Assembly: GCA_947172415.1 (NCBI GenBank)
Contig: OX359198.1
Span: 4,929,401 to 4,993,400 of the forward strand
Length of the DNA: 64,000 nt
Direction: 5' to 3'
Source of the DNA: Chondrosia reniformis
Lineage: Eukaryota; Porifera; Demospongiae; Chondrillida; Chondrillidae
The notes under the pieces are model-generated. The model did no database searches, was not told where the DNA came from, and worked only from the letters and a program-made list of their open reading frames with translations. This document shows positions 11,275 to 23,440 of this stretch, piece by piece (position 1 is the stretch's first letter; every line of letters starts with the position of its first letter). Position numbers and translations under genes: made by a program.

Positions 11275-13501
11275 TTAAGCGAGCACAGAATCTAGTGCAA
11301 GCCTACGGGGATGAAGACGAGCGTAACAATCCATCACCCTGTCAAGTTCAATTGGTGTGTCATAGTGTATGTGTAGGAGAGCAAGGTAAGACAGGCAACT
11401 TTTTCCCATTGATACTCGCATGTAATTATTGAGACGTCGCAAAGCGCTAGCACTTCTCTCACATTCACAAGATGTGACTGGAATTGTACAACAAATCCGT
11501 AACAAAATGCTGATGTTGGGAAACATGGAAGGGTCACAATCCTTGATCGCCTCTGTTGGAGAAGCTGGCCTCAAATCTGCTGGTACTGATGTGTAACGAT
11601 TTTTCCACCGTTTAAGTTCCATGCATGTGGAATAATTCTGGGGATAGCAGATCAGTGCTGTATGTATTCAGGGCAGCCTCAAGGTTGACTTCTTTCTTGA
11701 ACAAGACACTTGGGACAAGACCAAGTAGTGAAGTAGCAATGATAATTGCTGATGGTAAAAACTGCTGATCAATGCTCGTAATGATGTGGTCAAGAACAGG
11801 AATTGCGACATTCCTCATGGAAGTATTCAGAAGGTGAGCTAGCTTCAGCATTGCTTTGGTGCTGCTGCCTTGAGGCAATATATGGGGCATGCTAACAACA
11901 GCTTCAACCTTCTCAGCCATTGTGACACTCTGTGCATAAATTCGATCAAAACTGGAGTCTACATTCTTCTGCTCATCCTTGTACATATATGTTGCTACCT
12001 TGGATATCATCTCATTAGCCTCTACTATATCTAAGGCTCTCTTCTGCGGCTTGACGGTGATGCCAGAAAGGTGTGACAAGTACTGGTACATTGACATGAA
12101 GACAACAATGAACTCGAAGGTCGTGATGCTGGCCAGAATTTGCTGTGCATTGCTACAACTCGCTGCATCCCAGCCAGCATATTTGTCTCCGTACTTGGCC
12201 AGGTGACGTTTGAAACTAATCATCTCGAGAGCCTCAATAATGAAAACAAAGGCTTGGTAGAAATGCTGATAGGCAAAATGGCGTTCTGCCCAGCATGTTT
12301 TGCACAGATCCAACAGAGGCTTTCTCTTTGCTGCATCTACCACATTGTGGTTCACTATCAGGTCAAGAAGACCGCTTCTCTTTGGGCTGTTAAGAAAGAA
12401 GCGAGAGCATTCTTGCAGACGACTGATGACATTACGCACCTGCATGTGGCAAGGCACAGGATTTACTGATTACAAGATTGAGACAGTGCCCATTGCAATG
12501 CACATAAGTGGCTAATGGAGCTTTCTCACGGATGCGTGCCTGCACACCTACTCGACCTGATGACATGTTGCTGGCACCATCATACCCCTGGCCACACATA
12601 TTTTCAACAGGTATATTGCTCTCCTTCAGGAAATCCAGGATGCTTTCAGCAATCCTCTCACCTGTCACTCTTTCCAGCTGTACAAAGGTCAGGAACTCCT
12701 CTCTGACATCTTTGTTCCCAAGTGTGGCTCTCAGACCACCCTTGGATGGTCTATAGTGAGAGGGTAGATGGTATGTTTTGCACAGCCTGTGCAATTTTTT
12801 GTGCTGATCCATCAAAAGGTGTCTTTGTAAGTAAGCCATTCCGTGTATGGAATAAGAAGAGTGAGAAGGCCAAGGAGCATGAGAGCTGCCAGTATCACCA
12901 AGGAGCAATGGAGCAAGCTGACCAATTTAAGAGCATCCCTCCACTACCATCAGTGCTTTGGTGGACAAACGTAAGGCCATCAACATTGGGCGGAATCGCG
13001 CAGTTCTATACGGTTGCAGCCACCAAGGTACTGTGTGGGGAACACATGATCCTTATGAGGCACTTTGGGATTCTTCAAGAGCTAATACTTCTGGGATGGC
13101 AACAGAGACTGCAGTTCTCTACAAAAGTCACTAGGCGACTTGGCTTGCACAAAGATATCACCAATATCGTGGATTGCAGCTGCACCTGAAACAGGCTCAG
13201 AGCCACTGTCCACACTGTGGCAGCTGCATTCTGCTTCCTGAGAAGTGGTGGCAGTGACACGGTCTTCCCCACCTGTAGCATCCGCAGAGCAGGAAGGCTC
13301 TAGTGGCTGTACCAGATCAGTCTGATTATCTGCTGTGGAGGTGCCTACAGACTGATTCGGATCTACGCTAACAGTGGAGTGGCCTGACTCACTGTCACTT
13401 GTTGTTGTTGCTTTCCTCTTAGGAGGCAGAAACGTCTCAATGCTTTGGCAGGTGCTTGCTGCCCTCTTCCTCTCGCGCTCTTTTTGCGATCGACGACCCA
13501 T
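11275..13501 (-). pseudogene. hAT transposase of the TTF zinc-finger/DUF4371/dimerisation type
   Basis: Reading from 13501 leftwards: an N-terminal segment MGRRSQKERERKR ... HDIGDIFVQAKSPSDF ... LQSLLPSQKY (stop at 13082); then, after an inverted block, NKDVREEFLTFVQLERVTGE ... GQGYDGASNMSSGRVGVQAR ... VHCNGHCLNLVIS (12750-12450), the DUF4371 core; then the all-helical insertion region (12430-11640); then the C-terminal dimerisation motif CECERSASALRRLNNYMR ... ALLHIHYDT (11510-11340). Frames change near 12440 and 11620. This order is that of transposases related to ZMYM1 and P52rIPK-like proteins. It is dead through frameshifts, the inversion and loss of the piece between the TTF finger and NKDV. 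Confidence 0.8.
12722..13080 (+). pseudogene. Inverted TTF zinc-finger segment of the hAT transposase
   Basis: On the plus strand, opposite to the rest of the transposase, the reading is WLSDHPWMVYSERVDGMFCT, ACAIFC, KPFRVWNKKSEKAKEHESC and YHQGAMEQ: the CxxC...C...H pattern of the TTF-type zinc finger. Further on come LVDKRKAINIGRNRAVLY and, in another frame, VAATKVLCGEHMILMRHFG, the segment that normally follows the finger. The block therefore belongs between LPSQKY and NKDV but has been flipped in place. Confidence 0.75.
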
Positions 13502-13815
13502 GATCTACACTGTTCACCACGTTAAAACTGGTGCTTCAAAAGGTATCCAAGTCCAGTTAGCCTCGCGGGCTTCTGCTACGCGAGGATAGTGTCGATCAGG
13601 TTTCCCTTACGCTATTTTACGCACTCGCAAGTGACAGTATTAAAATGGCCGATGCATCGAAACGGCAATAGCAGCAGTAGCATGTGTTATATAGAAGGTT
13701 GGTTTCCTATGACAACTACAGGAAATGGCTAGCTAGCTACTATGTGTATGAAAAAATCTGGACCAAGATGTTTTGGGGCGGCTGTCCGAACCCCCCGAAC
13801 CCCCCTGCCTATGGG

Positions 13816-15304
13816 CCTGTTGCTTCACGCCAAATGTCAGAGACGGTACGGCCGTTGTAATCAACAAGTTACTCTAAGTACACGTGGGTTGATCGGTGAT
13901 ATTGAGTGCTGCAGGAATTGGAGATACACAGTGAATGTGAAACCATGCATTCTCTACAATCACATCACTCAATCATGCCATCCACACTAGGCATCCGACA
14001 GATGCAGTGAATGGGAAGCACTGTGTTACCTTCATTGTAGGTTTCCTGCAATTTTTCCTTATGGGAAACTGTATGAACCAGCCATCCTACAGACACTTCA
14101 TGAGGTGAGGTTGCATCACATTCCCATCGAACTGCAGCTTTGCAGGTGATGCTAGGGGGTGCTGGTGGCCTGGCAGCTGAGTGTGAAGATACAGATTACA
14201 AAGCAATGGGATGGCCATGCAGGGCTCACCTCCAGGGCAGTAATTAAAGAAAAAGAAAGGAAAGTGATTGTGTGATGCATCAGATCATCTCCAGCAGCAG
14301 ATTGCTGCACTATATACTGAAGACAGGGGAAAAAGCCATCAATTTGAATTTCTGCAAAATGGTGAGAATGGGATGGTCTACATCTGCCAAAAGGGATGGC
14401 ATTGGTGATGGCAGTGGTGGAATACTGTCTTCATGCTTGTAAGCTGCAAACATGATGTATACGGAATTGACACAATTAGCTGCACCTAGCTATTGATACA
14501 AACTAGAATTAAGGTAGGAAACTATTCTATGCATGCATGGTCTGAAAACGGGACGATTTATTTATATTGGTAGTTTGCTTGTGTAGCTAACACCTGGACT
14601 CAACAACTTGTGATTAATCATTGTTTTTTTTTCATTGTTAGAAAGCGGAGAGGTGTTTGGGCAAGTGTACATGTGCTGTTCCTCTGGTTTTCTTCTTTAC
14701 CTATATATATATATCAATACATCTTTCAGCAGTCAAACACTGTTACATGGAGGAAATTTAAGGCTGTCTATTGAAGTTCTGGCATGACTTGGAGCAGAGT
14801 CGGAGCTGTGGGATTTCCTCTAGTGATATGTCGGCAGGCCCGGGGCTTGGTTACACTATTCAACTTTACACATGCCCTATAGGTTTGAATGGGCATGACA
14901 AAGCTTCAATCCGAATCATTGCTGTTCGAGTAAGGCTCAGATGGGTAAACTCTGGCTGCAGGTTCCGGGATTGATGACATGCCAGTCAACAGGATAGATA
15001 TCACTTGCTCTGTATAAGCATTGACTATATTGTTCTGAGCCTCACCACATTTTTGTATACAGAGTTAGACACCCTAGCAAATTAAGGACTGTTTGTCAAT
15101 GACCTTACCTTCATCAAGCTAATGCTGAGCGACAGCATCTTGCCATGCATGTTTTTGCTTCAGTGCATGGAGCAAAAAATACCACATCTAAGGGCTGAAG
15201 ACGTGATGTGTGAAGGGGTAAGCATATGCATGTACAGCAAAAGCTGATTTGCTGCACAGAACTTGGAGGTATTCAAATTAATGTGGGAGGAGTGGCCATC
15301 TAAT

Positions 15305-15344
<40 letters not shown>

Positions 15345-15890
15345 CTGGCAGACTGCATGATCATCCAGGAGGGAGATGGTTAAGGTATAGTGCTTGCTGA
15401 TCCATCCATAAAACAGCTCCTGCATCATCCATGCACCCATTCTGGGATTTCCAAAAGTAGGTGCCCTCCATTCCACCCTCCAAGGCATTGTACCCTAATC
15501 TTGCTCCTTGATAGATATGCATGATTCTGCACTGATATAGCACAAGGTTAGTAGACAGTTCAAGCTCTCTCTAAAGCAAAACTTTTATTTACCACTCTTG
15601 GGACAGAGTGTAAAACCACTCTCATTACAGTTCCAAATGCGACTTTCGGCTTGTCAGGCAGAGGAGGAACTGCTCAAACTTGTAGAACCACTTGACAATT
15701 ACCTCATGATCATGCAGCTGTACATATATATAGCATGAGAAACCTGAAGAGCCTGTGGCTGCCTCATTGCAATCTTTGGGTGTCGGCTTAATCCATAATC
15801 CATACCAGTCCTACCTCCATTTTCCTATGATGTCATAGGCAGGACAGTGGTCTGGCGACTAAATCGTTTCCATCCACGCATTATACGCAG
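13816..15890. other. Gene-free stretch with an (AT)n microsatellite
   Basis: No gene was recognised in about 2 kb. The short frames (14771-14974, 15300-15488) have no domain. An (AT)n run lies at 15307-15341. The hairpin cctcgcg...cgcgagg lies just to the left, at about 13560-13585. Confidence 0.4.
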
Positions 15891-15897
15891 CCCTTAA

Positions 15898-16853
15898 GGT
15901 AGTAGGGGGAACTATCGTGTCTAAATCAAAACGATGCAAATTTTGGTACAGAGGTTAGGTTAGTGGTCTATTTTTCATATCTAGATTTTTAAACCCGTCT
16001 GTACTTCTAAACTTGAATTATTAAAGGAATAAGAAAGCGTTATCTTGTGTTAAATTTTAAGCGTTAATTGCCTATTTGATATTGAGTGACTCTCTTCTTT
16101 ACTTTCGGCATGACAGATTCATTCAGAAACACTTACAGAGGTGATGATAAATTAGGTGTAAAATCAACAATTAATGGGGCCCAAATTCGACCGAGTCAAC
16201 TTTGTTCTCTGGTGTATAAACATTATAGTCGCTGGCCTTTAACTAACTGATTATTGCATACAGTATGGATAATTCTACGATTTGATGTTTGTTTGAGGCG
16301 AAAATATGGTAAGACCGTTTTTTCCGTAGTTAATTTGTATAGAATCAGTGTTAACAAAGGTGTTGCAAATCTAAGTAGTCTGTTGCGTTGCAACCGATTC
16401 AAACGCGGACAACTTGCCTGTAAAGGTACCCAAAGTGTGCACAAACTGACGGGAGTGAATTGAGATACTCGAAGTTTTGACAAAGATATTACGATTTTTT
16501 GGAAAACAGGAATTATTCCAGAATACACGCGAAAATGGCGATTCGCTCCTGTAGTCTTGTGAACCCATGCTTGTAGATTATATATACCAAATTTGGTGCT
16601 TCTCAGCTTATTTATGCAGAAGTAGATAGCTTTTTTGTGGAGCTATTTGACACTTTTTGAGGTGACATTTTTCGACTTTAAATTAAAATATCTCGGTAAC
16701 AGAGTAGCCAATCAAATTATGGTTGACACCAAATAATGCGCAATTTACCTAGTTATTTTGCTTGTAAAATTCAAGGTAGTTGGAATTATGGTCAGGGAGA
16801 TATATCACTAAGACCAATGTACCCCAAAGAAAGCCTTTAGCCCCCCTACTACC
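15898..16853. mobile_element. TTAA-flanked MITE (piggyBac- or Kolobok-type target)
   Basis: A 956-bp element begins ggtagtaggggg and ends with the exact 12-bp inverse ccccctactacc. It is flanked on both sides by TTAA (15894-15897 and 16854-16857). Both piggyBac and Kolobok elements duplicate TTAA. No transposase is coded; the short frames at 16223-16568 carry no domain. Confidence 0.75.
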
Positions 16854-17387
16854 TTAAGGTGACGGGTTAGTCGCCATTTGCCTAGTGTCATGAATAATAT
16901 TATGTGGTCTACTCATGTGACAACATCGTGACCTATATATATACATTTTGTACCTATATATTATATATATCACGTGACTCCTTGTGACTTTGTCCTTTTT
17001 TGAAGTCTCATCTGTTCAAAACATGCGGCTGAACTGCCAATTTTTGTTCAAACCGTCGGGTAGTCTTTGCACTGTGACCGTACGTCATCATTTTCTTGTG
17101 CAAAGGTCAAGTGGGTCACAATACGAGAGGCGAACGGCGTCCAACGCAAGTGTGAGGCCAAAAGGACCTCTTCTCGTTCAAAACGGTGATGCTAGGGGTA
17201 TTATACGCGAGTGCAAAAGTTGTTGTGATATGCATGGGCGGAGATTACCTGCCACCTTAACATCAAAAATTATCACCTGCAAATAACATTATGTGATCTG
17301 AGAAGAAGGAACTTGTGATATTGGGAACCTCTGCCAGAATCTGTGTGCAAAATTATCAAGTTCTTCGTGTTGTAGAACCGTATTTTC

Positions 17388-17660
17388 ATGCTGGCGATTG
17401 ACGACCGTCATTTAATAACTTTAACACATCTTTTGGAAGGATCATCTTTCACTTTTAGAGCATCTAAAGATTTACTATCTCTCTTGAGCGTCCTAAGGTT
17501 TCGACCCCGAGGGTCTTCTTCAGCGATCCACTGTCAGTCACTGAAGAAGACCTGGGTCAACGCTCAAGAGAGGCAACAAAACTTCATCTTTAGACACTCT
17601 AAAGGTTTCTTCCAAAAGATAAATTCGACCATATTCATGGTTCAACACAGTTAGAAGAAA
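17388..17660. repeat. Inverted-repeat PLE-end-like element
   Basis: Two similar arms face each other (about 17430-17527 and 17533-17622). Shared blocks are cttttggaag, agagcatctaaag / tttagacactctaaag and tctcttgagcg / cgctcaagaga. Each arm holds a core of the form ctgaagaagaccc...gggtc(gaaa). This is like the CUGANGA-stem-GAAA order of hammerhead ribozymes in PLE terminal repeats, but with A for the conserved U. Confidence 0.55.
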
Positions 17661-18414
17661 GCCTGATTCTAAACTATCATACATTGCGGCGAAGATCAAA
17701 GGGTAATTAACACTTATCACTTCCCCATGGTCTTGTGGGGCCCTGAAACTATTATCTACCACTGTCCTGCCCATGACATCATAAGAAAATAGAGGTAGGA
17801 CGGTGGTTGGGTTACATCAGACTAGCTAGTCCTTCCCTGTTTTTGGTGAAAGGATTTGACTGCAGCAGGTTAACATGGCTGATCATGATATTGGCCATAG
17901 CTGCTTCTCAGTATGGTGTAAGCACCTGATGTATAGACCCATGCAACTTTGAACTTGCAATTGCCTATATATAAAGCATAGCTGTAGTGTAGCTGGGTAT
18001 CATATATATATATATATATATATTCTCCTGTAGCTGCTCTCAAAGAGAGTTTATTCTCCTGTAGATCCTTCAGAGCCTTCACAAGACTCTCTTGCAATTG
18101 ATTTCAGGCCTTCTTTTTATTTGCAAGTTTCCATTGTCTTGAATGACTGAATATAAGTTATATGCATGGGAATAAGGATAATATTATATATTATTATTAT
18201 TATTATTATTGTTATTTGAGTACATTGTGTGCAGAGCACACAAGAGCCTAATGGCTCCATGTAGCACTGTACAGAGAAATATACAGAGTATAGTAATGTT
18301 CAAATGTTACAGCCTATATACAGTCCAACATGTTATATATGTGCAACAGTAATAAGCTAGTACTGTAACAGCGCATCCTTGTCCCCTCCCAGTGACAACA
18401 GGAATCACAATTCC
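17661..18414. other. Spacer with microsatellites
   Basis: (AT)n at about 18001-18022 and an ATT-rich run at about 18186-18213. No gene is recognised. Confidence 0.6.
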
Positions 18415-18683
18415 TCACGTCTCTTCAGAAATTGATCTGGAGTGGCGATGTACCCTTTCAATTTTCCAATAATTATGTTTCCATGTCAATTCCAGTTCTG
18501 CCAATATATCTTCTTCTCCGGACATCTCGAACCACCAGATGTCCTTCCCATCTCTCCTTTTAAATTCCTTTCCTTGCCTTCTGTTGGTCTTCTCCCATTT
18601 TGACTTCATTAAATTGCCCTGCATACGACTGAGCACCGACATTGTACAAAAGAAGCAAATAAACGACATATCGTCCCTAGCAA

Positions 18684-18947
18684 CTACAACTTGAGCAACG
18701 TTATGACAAGAAGGATGAGACCAATTCCCACACTGACACTGAACCCAATCTCTTCTGTCCCTAGCCGCTGACTCCCTGTTCCTACCACAAACACAGTTAA
18801 TAGTGTCGCCTGCAAACCCTTGCTACTCTCTTCTTTTCCTTTCGAAGTCGAACCTAACTTTCGTTTCGGTGTTACTACCACTTCTACTTGACTTGCATCT
18901 GGCAAACTACCATTTCTCGTTACTTTTGAGGGCATTTTCTTCAACAC
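18684..18947 (-). CDS. Possible small tail-anchored protein, 87 aa
   Basis: An uninterrupted frame from ATG at 18947. It has a basic, Ser/Lys-rich first half (VVVTPKRKLGSTSKGKEESS) and a hydrophobic C-terminal helix (FSVSVGIGLILLVITLLKL), as in a tail-anchored membrane protein. It is not recognised as a known family. A second frame immediately downstream (18669-18415, with RRDGKDIWWFEMSGEED and ELELTWKHNYWKIE) also looks protein-like, but a stop separates the two. They could be exons of one minus-strand gene or unrelated frames. Confidence 0.3.
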   Translation of the reverse strand: MLKKMPSKVTRNGSLPDASQVEVVVTPKRKLGSTSKGKEESSKGLQATLLTVFVVGTGSQRLGTEEIGFSVSVGIGLILLVITLLKL

Positions 18948-19039
18948 CTTAAGCCAACAATCTCTTCACTATAAGGAATAAAGGCAGAAATTAAATTTTG
19001 GAATGATGATCTAGGTTGGTTGTAATTCATAACTCAGGG

Positions 19040-19960
19040 TTAACTCTCTTCCAACCAGCGACAAATGAAAATTCAAATAATTCACAATCTGACGTTTCGA
19101 CCACTTACTGTGGCCTTCTTCAGAGTACAAATAATCAATACTAAATGGAGAGTATGCAGGCAGTACGGAATTCAAACTGTCTTCCGAATGCCCACTACTC
19201 TGGGACAAGAATTATGCAGTTTTAAGGACAGGATACCCAGAGAAAGGTGGTCCGGAGTAGTATATGAGATTCCTTGCAACTGTGGTTTGACTTACATAGG
19301 GGAAACAAAGAGATCTAGATCACTTGAGACGAGGCTCAAGGAGCACAAGGCTAGAAGGGGAAAGGGAAATATCATTAAGAGGGAGTGGAACAGAATTAAG
19401 GCTGAAGGGTATAGTATAGGTATGCTATATCGGCTACCTTGTGTCCCAGTCCAACACCATACCCAAGCAGAGCCCCAGAAAATGTCAACAGACAATTAAT
19501 GAGATCCCTTTGTTCTTCAGCCAAGCATGCATTCTCTGTATCCAACAAAGAAAGAAAACACTAGTGTAACAAACTGCCAGCTAAAAGGCTCCAAGGGAAT
19601 AAAGAATACATATACAGTATCACTATAAATCTCTAGTACTAAAACTACACTTTAATAGATTCTGAATAAGGATTCCTTCTAACTGCGTACATTGAACTTA
19701 TCTTTGGGATGGTACATCCTTTGACTTTCTCTTCCTGCTGATCGAGGGTCACATGACAGGAAGTGGAAATGGGGGAAATCCTCTATAAATAGAGGCATTT
19801 TGCACTCATTCAACCATCAGTCACTGAGGAAGACCCCCAGGGTCGAAATATTTGACCAAGAAACCAAAACAAACTGTGTTTCTAAATGCTCAAAAGTTGA
19901 AGGAGGTACCATCCCAAAGATAACTACACTTTACCCTAGAGAAGAGTATTAAATTTTATG
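19040..19960 (+). pseudogene. PLE fragment: GIY-YIG domain and terminal repeat
   Basis: The frame at 19065-19499 gives VVYEIPCNCGLTYIGETKRS and RLKEHKARRGKGNIIKREWN: the GIY-YIG endonuclease end of a Penelope-like polyprotein, without its reverse transcriptase. It is followed by a terminal-repeat-like block. In it, an arm near 19694-19725 (atctttgggatggtacatcc) is inverted at about 19893-19923, with a CTGAGGA-GACCC-GGGTC-GAAA core (19823-19850) between. The sequence after it (about 19960-20460) repeats at 23440-23930 and 46505-47030. Confidence 0.7.
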
Positions 19961-20757
19961 TACTGACTTTCAGCTCATTCTACACTGGCAATGTTAGCTT
20001 CATTGAATTTAGTTTTATTAAAAGTTACATCATCGGGTAGCTTCAATTCCTTCATAGGCTAAGCAACCTGCTTAAGAAACTAGTCCATCAGTACAACAAC
20101 ACACTACTACCACAGTACACTGCAGTCTTAGTGAAGAATGTCCAGCCTGTTATGGCCAATAAGTGACTTACAGTATACAAGAAGGACAAGAGGATGAAGG
20201 ACTCCTTACCTTTTACCAGTCAATACTCTATACCATTTACAGATCCCTGAGATCACAGTTAGTGACCACAACTGAGACACTAAAAGTATGTTTACATCAC
20301 TGAGTGGCTCACTGTGACAGAAAGAGGGTAAGATACACCTAACTAACAAGTGCAATCATGATCACATACGTATATATACTGAAACCACTTGGATGACCAA
20401 ACTATGAGTCTATGAATAGTTTATACTTTCAGGAACAACCATAATCATTTTGTATTTTCTCTGTTGAAAGTTTACTTATTAATTTAAAAAAACATTAAAA
20501 ACTACTATATATCTGCTGTGGTTATTAGCTGAGACCATATATAGATACAATGTAATCTGTAGGGAGAGTATCTACTCTAGAACTATATATACCATGCCTA
20601 TAAGCAGCCACTTCAATCAAGTTCCAAACTGTTTGTCTATATACTTTTATAAACCCTGTTAATCCAGTCACTCAGACAGTGAGTGATCATATATGTATAT
20701 ACCATATACATTTGTATGATTATAAATTAGCTTAAGTCATTGTTGTGATTTTTGCAG

Positions 20758-22074
20758 GGGACTGGAAGCAAATTTTACAGTCCAGTCATCACATGTACCT
20801 TCTGAAGAATCTCTGTATCAAGGATATTGTTTCTAATCTCTTCCAAGGGTTAAATGATACACCTCTGATCACCTCTGCCATCCATGATGAGATCTGCAAA
20901 GCCTCAAATAGCTAGGGAAAAAGCCAATGAAATTTTCTTGAACCACTTGAATAAAGGTACTCTGACAACCTTGACCCTGTTCTGTGAGACGTCAGCAGAT
21001 TATCCAGTACATGGAGATCTTGTAGACATGAAGGCTGAAAAGTGACACACGAATATGGGTAAGTACTACCTTTAACCTGTATTGTATTGCTACTTGGATA
21101 TTGACAACATTTCCATATAGTTTGAGAGAGTGGCTTCAGTTCCAATGTAGTGTATAAACAAGGAAGGGAAGCATGATTGGAGCATTGCTCTATAGCTCAG
21201 TGGCAGAGCACTGGTGGTCATAACCAGCTGTCCTGGATTCAATTCCCAGCAATTGCTTCCTTCATGTTTTTCCCTTTTCATGATGTTTGATAATGATTGT
21301 GGTTTGATTATCAATTTGGTTATACATGTAAATGTGTTTATATATTACTTATGTTTAGGGAAAACATCGAATGGTACCAAACAGAAGTGAGTTTACACTT
21401 TGTATTTGGTTTCATTCTGAGTTGTCAGAATAGTTATACACTCCGCCCCTAGGCTTTTTGCAAGCTTTTAGGCGTTTACTGAGTTATTGGCGTGATATCG
21501 CATTGTATATATGTATATAATAAGAGGCCAACGTGCCTCATATTATAGTTATATATACAATGGTTGTGGAATATTATTTGCCTTGGTTGTCCCAGCAACA
21601 GAGTGTATATATACTTCTTTATACATTTGAAAACTTGTTATTTCCTGTTTCCTGTATTTAGCTGTATCTCAAGTTGAGTCAACTGATGGCATCAGAAACA
21701 GACCAAGACCTAACATTCAGGTTTGTGTGCCTGCCAACATAATATACGTATACATAGTAGATGTTATTATTGATTTTTAATTAATACATCTACAGGATGA
21801 CCCACCTCAACCAGCCAATCAGCCTTGTGATGAGGCAATGACTGTTCCAATCAATAATGATTCAGGTAAAGTTATTGCATGTTCTAGATTTACATACACA
21901 TTTTGTTTTTTCATGTTCGAAGCCATTTTACATATACATATGTACATACTTAACATTCAGTCTTCCTTGTCTTAATATACAGGTCCGTCCCAAAGGCATT
22001 ATTATCCAATGATATTATGTTTACTAGTGGCGGGTGTTTTGATAACTTTTATAGTTAAATATATATACTTTTAG
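20758..22074 (+). pseudogene. CARD/C-terminal-anchor gene, copy A, CARD exon broken
   Basis: Same exon set as the copy at 43665-45169: CARD exon 20758-21058, then 21359-21386, 21662-21720, 21796-21865 and last exon 21983-22074 (membrane helix, TAG). Compared with copy B the CARD exon has +4, -12 and +4 bp indels. The first brings an in-frame TAG directly after ICKASNS (about 20913). The downstream exons stay in frame and differ only by in-frame 6-bp losses. Splice sites are kept (TGG/GTAAGT). It could still be transcribed or give a downstream product, but it cannot make the full CARD. Confidence 0.8.
21183..21258 (+). tRNA. tRNA-like sequence with CAT in the anticodon arm, degenerate
   Basis: tagctcagtggcagagc forms a good D-arm, and ctggt...accag an anticodon-type stem with CAT in the loop. 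The T-arm region is tcctggattcaattcccag. The 5' acceptor strand does not pair with the 3' caattgc, so this looks like a pseudo-tRNA. It lies in the second intron of the CARD gene, copy A. Confidence 0.35.
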
Positions 22075-22829
22075 CTTAAACATTTTTGTATGAGCTATGT
22101 ACTTGAAATTATTCGAGACAATAATGAATTGTAGCGTTAGGACATTTACACAAGAAAGCATGCATTCCACCACACCTCAATTATAATAATACAATGGAGT
22201 CTGTATGGAATCACCTCTAGTCTCTGTATGGAACTGCCATGCCTAAGTAGCCACTTATATCAAGTTCCAAAAATTAAAACTACGTATATAATACAGAATA
22301 AGGATTTCTTCTAACTGTGTCTAACTTATCTTTGGAAAGGGTCATCTTTTGACATTGGGAGCATCTAGCATATATAATATATATGACGTTTGTGTACGTA
22401 TATACTTTTAAACCCTGTTAATCCAGTCATCTGTCTAATGCATATAGCCATATACGTACGTATATATATAAAAAGTCAGTTCAAGGAAATCCTTGCATAC
22501 TCTTGTACTCTACCCTTCCTCGCTGGGCAACTGTATCATTAACATTTGGAGCTAAGGAAATACTTATATACAGTAAATAGACTTAAAAAAAACTTATGTA
22601 AAGGTTGGAGGTTTTGAGGTAACAATTGAATGATTGATATACGTAGTTGGATCTAATTCCTTTCTTCCTCTCTCCACTGGAACAACATCATCAAAATGCA
22701 GTATTATTTCCATTAATTCCTTTACATGTCTGATTAAGTGTTATAAGAGCTTGAATTTTTAACATACCAACCACTTAAAGTAATGCAGCTTGCATAGTGG
22801 ATAGTAATAGCACCAAATGAGCAAGTGTT

Positions 22830-23440
22830 TGGCCAAGCCTAGAAGGGGAAAGGGAAATATCATTAAGAGGGAGTACTAGTGGAACAGATTAAAGGTTGAA
22901 GGTTATAGGAATACCTGCCATCTTGTGTCCCAGTCCAACACTATAGGTATGCACCCAAGCAGAGCCCCAGAAAATGTCAACAGACAATTAATGAGATCCC
23001 TTTGTTCTTCAGCCAAGCATTCTCTGTATCCAACAAAGAAAGAAAACACTAGTGTAACAAACTGCCAGCTAAAAGGCTCCAAGGGAACAGAGAATACATA
23101 TACAGTATCACACTAAAAATCCCTTGTACTAAAACTACACTTTAATAGAATAAGGATTCCTTCTAACTACACCTACATTGAACTTATCTTTGGGATGGTA
23201 CATCCTTCGACTTTCTCTTCCTGCTGAGGGTCACATGACAGGAAGTGGAAATGGGGAAATCCTCTATAAATAGAGGCATTTTGCACTCATTCAACCATCA
23301 GTCACTGAGGAAGACCCCCAGGGTCGAAATGTTTGACCAAGAAACCAAAACAAACTGTGTTTCTAAATGCTCAAAAGTTGAAGGATGTACCATCCCAAAG
23401 ATAACTACACTTTACCCTAGTGAAGAGTATTAAATTTTAT
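22830..23440 (+). repeat. PLE 3' fragment and terminal hairpin, in copy A
   Basis: Contains the end of the GIY-YIG region (same reading as KARRGKGNIIKRE, interrupted). Then comes a terminal block in which 23184-23214 pairs with 23374-23404 over 31 nt with one mismatch. Between them, at 23304-23330, is CTGAGGA, a stem gaccc-cca-gggtc and GAAA, in the order of a hammerhead core. The same block is at 19690-19925 and 46265-46480. Confidence 0.65.

Larger units (their letters stand above)
10880..13815 (-). mobile_element. hAT-family DNA transposon, degenerate, minus orientation
   Basis: The transposase relic at 11275-13501 defines the element. A G-run next to ggttcggggggttcgg (reverse strand, 13780-13812) and a similar agcagggggggttc at about 10897 may be its two ends, but no 8-bp target duplication was confirmed. 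It has an internal inversion (see 12722-13080) and a deletion. Confidence 0.6.

Noticed and set aside
12140..12469. Plus-strand frames opposite the hAT transposase
   Set aside because: Shadows of the minus-strand transposase, which carries the family motifs.
16984..17286. 100-codon plus-strand frame
   Set aside because: No recognisable domain and no splice or start context. Probably chance.
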